DNA of 64,000 nt from Acanthosepion pharaonis (lineage: Eukaryota; Mollusca; Cephalopoda; Sepiida; Sepiidae): the NCBI GenBank assembly GCA_903632075.3, contig CAHIKZ030001813.1, positions 3,586,001 to 3,650,000 of the forward strand, read 5' to 3'. A model generated the notes under the pieces. The model worked only from the letters and a program-made list of their open reading frames with translations. It searched no databases and was not told the origin of the DNA. How positions within the stretch are numbered: the first letter of the stretch is position 1; every line of letters starts with the position of its first letter. The position numbers and the translations under genes are program-made. Shown one piece after another: positions 59,590 through 64,000 of the stretch.

Positions 59590-59764
59590 CTTTGATCCGG
59601 CTAGAGGAAGACTTGAGTGTGTAGGCACGTCATCCAGGTAATAACCGCTGGAACATCCCGGAAGGTAAGGTAGTATGCATTTGATATGGGTAGAGTTGAT
59701 TTCAGTGCCTTTCCAACATGTTTTACATCCTCCTTTACCTACTATGGCTGATGGACCTGTGCAT
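59590..59764 (-). CDS. EGFR-type furin-like cysteine-rich exon, upstream
   Basis: Acceptor CCCTTCAG ends at 59765, donor GTAAGA begins at 59589; 58 codons plus one base of a split codon, ending in phase 0 exactly as the next exon requires. Encodes CTGPSAIVGKGGCKTCWKGT, then CILPYLPGCSSGYYL and LPLAGSK. The CTGP..GGCK.C and GYY..PLAGK motifs are ones I associate with the extended domain of invertebrate EGF receptors; the next exon opens with VCRRCHPLC, the expected continuation. The intron between them is 5.4 kb. Earlier exons were not recognised up to the window edge. Confidence 0.75.
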
Positions 59765-60636
59765 CTGAAGGGAGAAATATATATATATATATATAATCTC
59801 AAAACAATATTTTCAGGTAAATTTTTTCAAGATATTTAGGTCTATATTCTTGTTTGTATCGATCAATATTTCTTTTCTCTACTTCTGCAAAGTAATACTT
59901 GTATTGATTCCTAAAACAATGTGGCGGTGACATACTTCTCTTGAAAGTGTAAGGTTTGTGGTTAAAAGCATTTAAAGCTACCCGCAAACGAAAAAATGTT
60001 AGAAAATATGAGTGAACATTTAAAAACAAACAAGTATCCAGCCATTGTCAACAAAAGTTTAAATTAAACTTTGAACATTATTGAACAGAATTAACCAAGA
60101 GTTTAGGAAATAACAAAACTATCTTTTAATCATCATAGAGAACCATTTTGTCTTACTTCAGCATGGTTGATGCTAACCTCCAAGAGAACAACTCGTTGCA
60201 CCTTCTTAGTTTATAGGTTTTCCACTAACATAAAGTGTAGGGATTATATTGAATCAACTGCTTGGTCTGCTGATAGGAAAGTTGGTTCATTGTATCGTAT
60301 CAAGTATCTTTCTCGTCACAATCCATCATTCACCTTTATAAATCTACTATTCGTTCGAGCATTGCGATATTGCTACCAAATCTTGCCTGGAACTCCTATA
60401 GTATAAATCGAAATTCTTGACAAAACTCAAAGAAGGGACTATAATATTATCGATTCTGACCTGGTATCTCTTCAGTCGTTTCCTACCGCCGTGACGTGGC
60501 TTCCCTCTGTCTTTTCGATAAATATATTCATTGTTCTAGTTCTCCTCCTTGATATGTCAACCGCATAAATTTAAACATACTACTAGATTGGCAACTAGGT
60601 CCCAACATTTTACTGTATACATAGTTAGACATTATT

Positions 60637-60974
60637 AGGAGGGTTTGAGATAAAATCCGTTTCGTTCATTTGGGACTCATCAGCAGTGCGAATCCACTAT
60701 CGAGAACTGAAACCCGATCAGTTACGATATCTGGCAAACGCCATACCAACTGTACCAACAGGCCTCGGCGACGAAGAGGTAACGAATTAGACTCGATATA
60801 GCGCAGCTCGATCCCATATTCCGTGGTGGAACTCATCCGGGTTTCCCTTACCCATAGGACTGTGCCCCCACCAGCCACGACTACTATCCCCAAGCCGCTC
60901 CATCCAGAGCATTAGAAGCCGGTTCAAGCAAGGATATACAAGTGATAGAAATTATTTTGGAGGATTTGAGATAA
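60637..60974 (-). mobile_element. SINE-like insertion with hammerhead ribozyme core
   Basis: Inserted in the LINE and flanked by GGAGGGTTTGAGATAA (left, ending 60653) and GGAGGATTTGAGATAA (right, ending about 60974), a target-site duplication. On the minus strand it has an internal tRNA-like unit (TGGTACAGTTGGTATGG as A box, GGGTTTCAGTTCTC as B box) and directly after it CTGATGAGTCCCAAATGAAC-GAAAC, the conserved core order of a hammerhead ribozyme, at the 3' end. Confidence 0.7.
60659..60690 (-). ncRNA. Hammerhead ribozyme motif (one stem mismatch)
   Basis: CUGAUGA at 60683-60677, stem II GUCC (60676-60673) with GAAC (60667-60664), one mismatch from the usual GGAC, and GAAAC at 60663-60659. 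The CAAAU loop is the one usual for SINE-type hammerheads. The cleavage-site strand is not in the insertion, so self-cleavage of this copy is doubtful. Confidence 0.65.
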
Positions 60975-62359
60975 TCATAATTAAGTAATTCAGTTTTCAA
61001 CTCGGTAAATAGTTAAATATAACGGTAAGTTCTTTTCTAATATTTTATTTTGTCGCAATTCTCGCCTGTGGAACGCTCTACCAGTTTCCCTGCCATCTAC
61101 GACTTTCAAAGTTTTAAATGCAACGTCAGTCGATATCTTCTCTCTTCCTGATCACTAGTCTTCTTATTCTCTTTCACTTTCAGTAACTTATGGCGTCTTA
61201 GTGGCATTATCGCCTTGCTTTGGGTGAAATGATAAAAAATGTTTATAAAGGAAAATACCGATAATGACTTATAAGAAAATATGCTAGATTTATTTTCACT
61301 AAGATAGTTTGTCTGTGTTTCCTATCTTCTATTTCCTACGAGCGAAAGACAGGTTGTATTTTTAAGTTATTTTTCTTTTGTTTGAAAGATAGCCACTCTG
61401 AGGCAGATTTACATAAGACGTTTTGTACCATTTTGTTCTTATGGGCTTATAAATAAATGTTATGATTAAATTCTAAATAGGCTGACATTATTTATATTCA
61501 GAGTTCAGGCGGAGAGAAATAAACATTCAAGAAATCTGATACTGTCATTTCTAGAAAAAAAAAAAACAATGAAGTATGTCTAGACTATTCTAACATCGCA
61601 GTCGCAACATACGTTTTTTTCCCGGCTAGCAAAATATATTAAGTGCACAATTTGGTAACGTACGGGAATATTACGTAAACACGTTACTGTGTATAATGTA
61701 TGATTTGATGTTGTTATTTCCCCTCCATTTTCGATACATTTCTCTCTTTTAAAGCTTAATGATTAAAAATCAAACATATGATTGAACATTGCTTCTTTGT
61801 TTATATTATTCATAATTACTCAGATGTTTAAATTTTAGTGTGAGGGCGTCGATGACAAGAATATGCTGGGCTTCGTGATTCAGCTACGGCGCTATAAGTG
61901 TGCTGCGGGGGATTCAGTCTCCATCTTTTGCTGGAATGGAGAACTAAACAGAAGACTACATTTACCTTCTTGGTCTCAATCTATGACACTGCTATTAAGC
62001 TGGGCTGTGCCATTTTTCTAAAATCATTACTGCCATTACTTTTAAAGATAAATCAGGAAATATCATTTTCTGTTTTTTCTCTACGCGAAATATAAGCTTC
62101 TAAAACTTTCATTCCAGAAAATAACTAAAAAGAAAGTATTTAAAATTAAAACCCAAAAGGTTTACAGTAAGATAATAGACGTAAAATATTCATTTTAAGA
62201 GAGGATTAAATAAAATAAATATATACAATCATAAATCTGTAAAACTTAACATCTGATTTAGTCACCCCAACAAAAAAATCTTTTTATTTTATGGCACCGA
62301 TCCTATAATTATTACTTAAATTCCAACTTAGTTGTTCCCACTTATTTTTCTTGAATACA

Positions 62360-64000
62360 CTATTTTTTTTATTCATTTCACTCCAAGCAAAGCGATAATG
62401 TTACAAGGACGCCAGGGACTAATGAGAGTGGGAGAGAATGAGAAAATTTTAGTGAGTAGAAAGGACAATAAAAGAACAGGTTTCAGGAAGACAGAAAATG
62501 GCAATTGACGTTGCATTTAAAACTTTGAAGATTGTAGGTGGCAACGAAGCAATAAACCGGATGAATTCCATAAGCGAGAAAAGAAATTATTAGAATAGAA
62601 CATGCCGCTATATGTAGCTATTTATATAGTAAAACGATGAGATCTATTTGCCTATCTGGTTGACGCTTAAATTCATGCGGTCGCGGTATCAAGATGAAAA
62701 GCTTATTAGGACAATTGCAATGAAAATATTTATAGAAAAGATACAGGGAAACCACGTAATAGCGATGTAAAAATATCTGAAGAGATACCAGGTCATTACC
62801 TTCTTTGGATTATGTCGAGAATTTCAAGATATATAGGAGGAGCACCAGACCAGATATAGCAGCAATATTTAATGCACGGACGAATGGTAGATTTATAAAT
62901 TTGCAAGAAGAATTCTGGCGAAAAAAATTGTCCAGCAAAACATAGCGAACCAATTTTGCTAGCAGCAGATCTAGCAATTGATTCAATATAATCGTTCCTC
63001 TTCATGACAGTAAAAAACATGAGACCAAGAAGGCGCAACAATTTGGTCTCCTGGAGGTTGGCATCAACCATGCTGATGGAAAGCAAAAAAAAAAAAAGCA
63101 AAAAAAAAGAAGTTATCTAAGACGACTAATAAGAGTAGTTTCATTTTCGAGGCGTTAAAATTCATAAGTCATGTCTTACCCCAGTTAATGTCAGATTTAG
63201 AGTCATTTTCGAGATCAACTGTCAATTTTACTTTATCGAACCTATTGGACTTACTATTGTGTCATTAGCAGAGATACCGAGTCGAAAACTGGTAGCATCG
63301 GGAAGGTCGTTGGTGAAGATGAGAAACAAGTAGGTCCAAGGATAAAACCCTGAAGGAGAACTGCATTAATGTGAATGAATCTAGAAGAGTGGCCGTTCAA
63401 GATAAGCTTCATTACACAATTTGTGAAGAAAGAGTGAATGAAATAAAAAAATCCGGAAGAAAGAGTGAATGAAATAAAAAAATCCGGAAGTAGGTATCAT
63501 AACCAATCAGCCTGTGAAGAAGAACAGCATGCAAATCCTTGTCAAACGCCTTCGAGATGTTTAAAGCCATAGCCCGAGCTTTGCCGTTCTTATCTAAAGC
63601 TTGGCAGACACTTTCGGCAATAACCGTTAACACACCAGCGGTTGACCTCGAGAAGCGAAAACCCGTATTGTTTGTTTGAAAGAAGACCGTGCGAAGTGAG
63701 ATGCTTAACCAATTGGCAGTTGATTAGAGTCTCTAGTACCTCGCCAAAATAGACTAATAGGTTAATTATTTGAATGATCGGACGGTTCACCCCAGTTCTT
63801 AAAAACAGGGGCTACAAAATAGGATTTTAAGAAGCTGTAAAGCAAGAAGCAGCGAGGTATTGGTTGTAGAGTTTAGAGAGAACAGGAGCCAGTTTAGGAT
63901 CACATTACTTTAGGAGAGGGATATCATCGTCCGCATGCCTTGTGTCCATCTAGTTTGGGGATAGTGGAAACCATTGAGGGAGTTATATGCATATTACACA
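62360..64000 (-). mobile_element. LINE RT and 3' end (jockey/CR1-like), runs off window
   Basis: Minus-strand frames 63590-63790 and 63412-63633 contain FGEVLETLINCQLVKHLTSH, GLLSNKQYGF and ARAMALNISKAFDK, RT domains 1-3 of non-LTR elements; 62796-63101 has LLGLMFFTVMKRNDYIESIA, KIYKSTIRPCIKY-like sequence and IWSGAPP, the RT C terminus. The end CGCTTTGCTTGGAGTGAAATGA at about 62385 is the same as in the plus-strand copy at 61230. The YxDD region around 63260 is damaged, and a 31-base tandem duplication at 63425-63486 breaks the frame. Confidence 0.8.

Larger units (their letters stand above)
60155..61250 (+). mobile_element. LINE 3' end (jockey/CR1-like), interrupted by an insertion
   Basis: Starts ATGGTTGATGCTAACCTCCA and contains frames for YIESTAWSADRKVGSL, then SFPTAVTWLPS and finally RNLACGTLYQ-like sequence (CGCAATTCTCGCCTGTGGAA) near the end; this is the usual C-terminal part of a non-LTR retrotransposon RT. 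The 3' end reads CTTGCTTTGGGTGAAATGAT. The LINE is split by an insertion at 60654-60953. Numerous stops; inactive. Confidence 0.75.

Noticed and set aside
59799..60029. 76-codon minus-strand frame next to the EGFR-like exon
   Set aside because: Lacks cysteines and any receptor-like pattern; probably intron or repeat.

Overview
Eukaryotic, AT-rich genomic window from a lophotrochozoan animal, most likely a cephalopod mollusc. The inference rests on small exons with GT-AG junctions separated by 0.3-5 kb introns, a neurochondrin and an EGFR-type extracellular exon pair closest in character to invertebrate proteins, and a very dense load of tRNA-derived SINEs, jockey/CR1-like LINEs, Tc1/mariner/pogo/hAT transposons and Penelope-like fragments. 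No species can be named from the sequence alone.

Layout. 1-19.3 kb (+): the 3' two thirds of a neurochondrin (NCDN) gene, ten coding exons from 5560 to the stop at 19313-19315, together 440 codons in one uninterrupted frame across all splice junctions. Its introns hold a pogo/Tigger remnant (2.3-2.9 kb), a nearly full-length but decayed Tc1 element (13.6-15.0 kb), a strikingly uniform 10 x 33 bp minisatellite (15.19-15.52 kb) and several hairpins. 19.3-28 kb: no convincing host exon; a mariner relic, an LTR-like repeat, a 40 bp minisatellite, a dimeric SINE with a 16 bp target-site duplication and a Penelope-like reverse-transcriptase relic. 28.0-39.7 kb (-): one long Ty3/gypsy-type LTR retroelement with long LTRs, gag with several zinc knuckles, protease, RT-RNase H-integrase and an env-like third gene with a basic cleavage motif and a membrane anchor; every gene except parts of gag and RT is frameshifted, so the copy is dead. 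40-53.9 kb: mariner fragments in both orientations, two SINEs made of a 5S rRNA-like head joined to a tRNA-like unit, an LTR-like repeat, a 0.46 kb nonautonomous hAT element, tandem SINEs, and about 4 kb of featureless AT-rich DNA. 53.9-59.8 kb (-): two exons of an EGFR-type furin-like cysteine-rich ectodomain; the downstream one runs into a stop codon and no transmembrane or kinase exon is visible. 55-64 kb: SINEs, palindromes, two LINE 3' ends in inverted orientation, one of them interrupted by a SINE-like insertion carrying a hammerhead-ribozyme core at its end.

The two host genes are convergent (NCDN +, EGFR-like -) and separated by about 34 kb of mostly mobile DNA. The most unusual items are the hammerhead-bearing insertion, the 5S-tRNA composite SINEs, the EGFR-like transcript that seems to end in the ectodomain, and the env-bearing LTR element with a repeated motif at its primer-binding junction. 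All similarity statements come from recognition of families by eye; no search was run.
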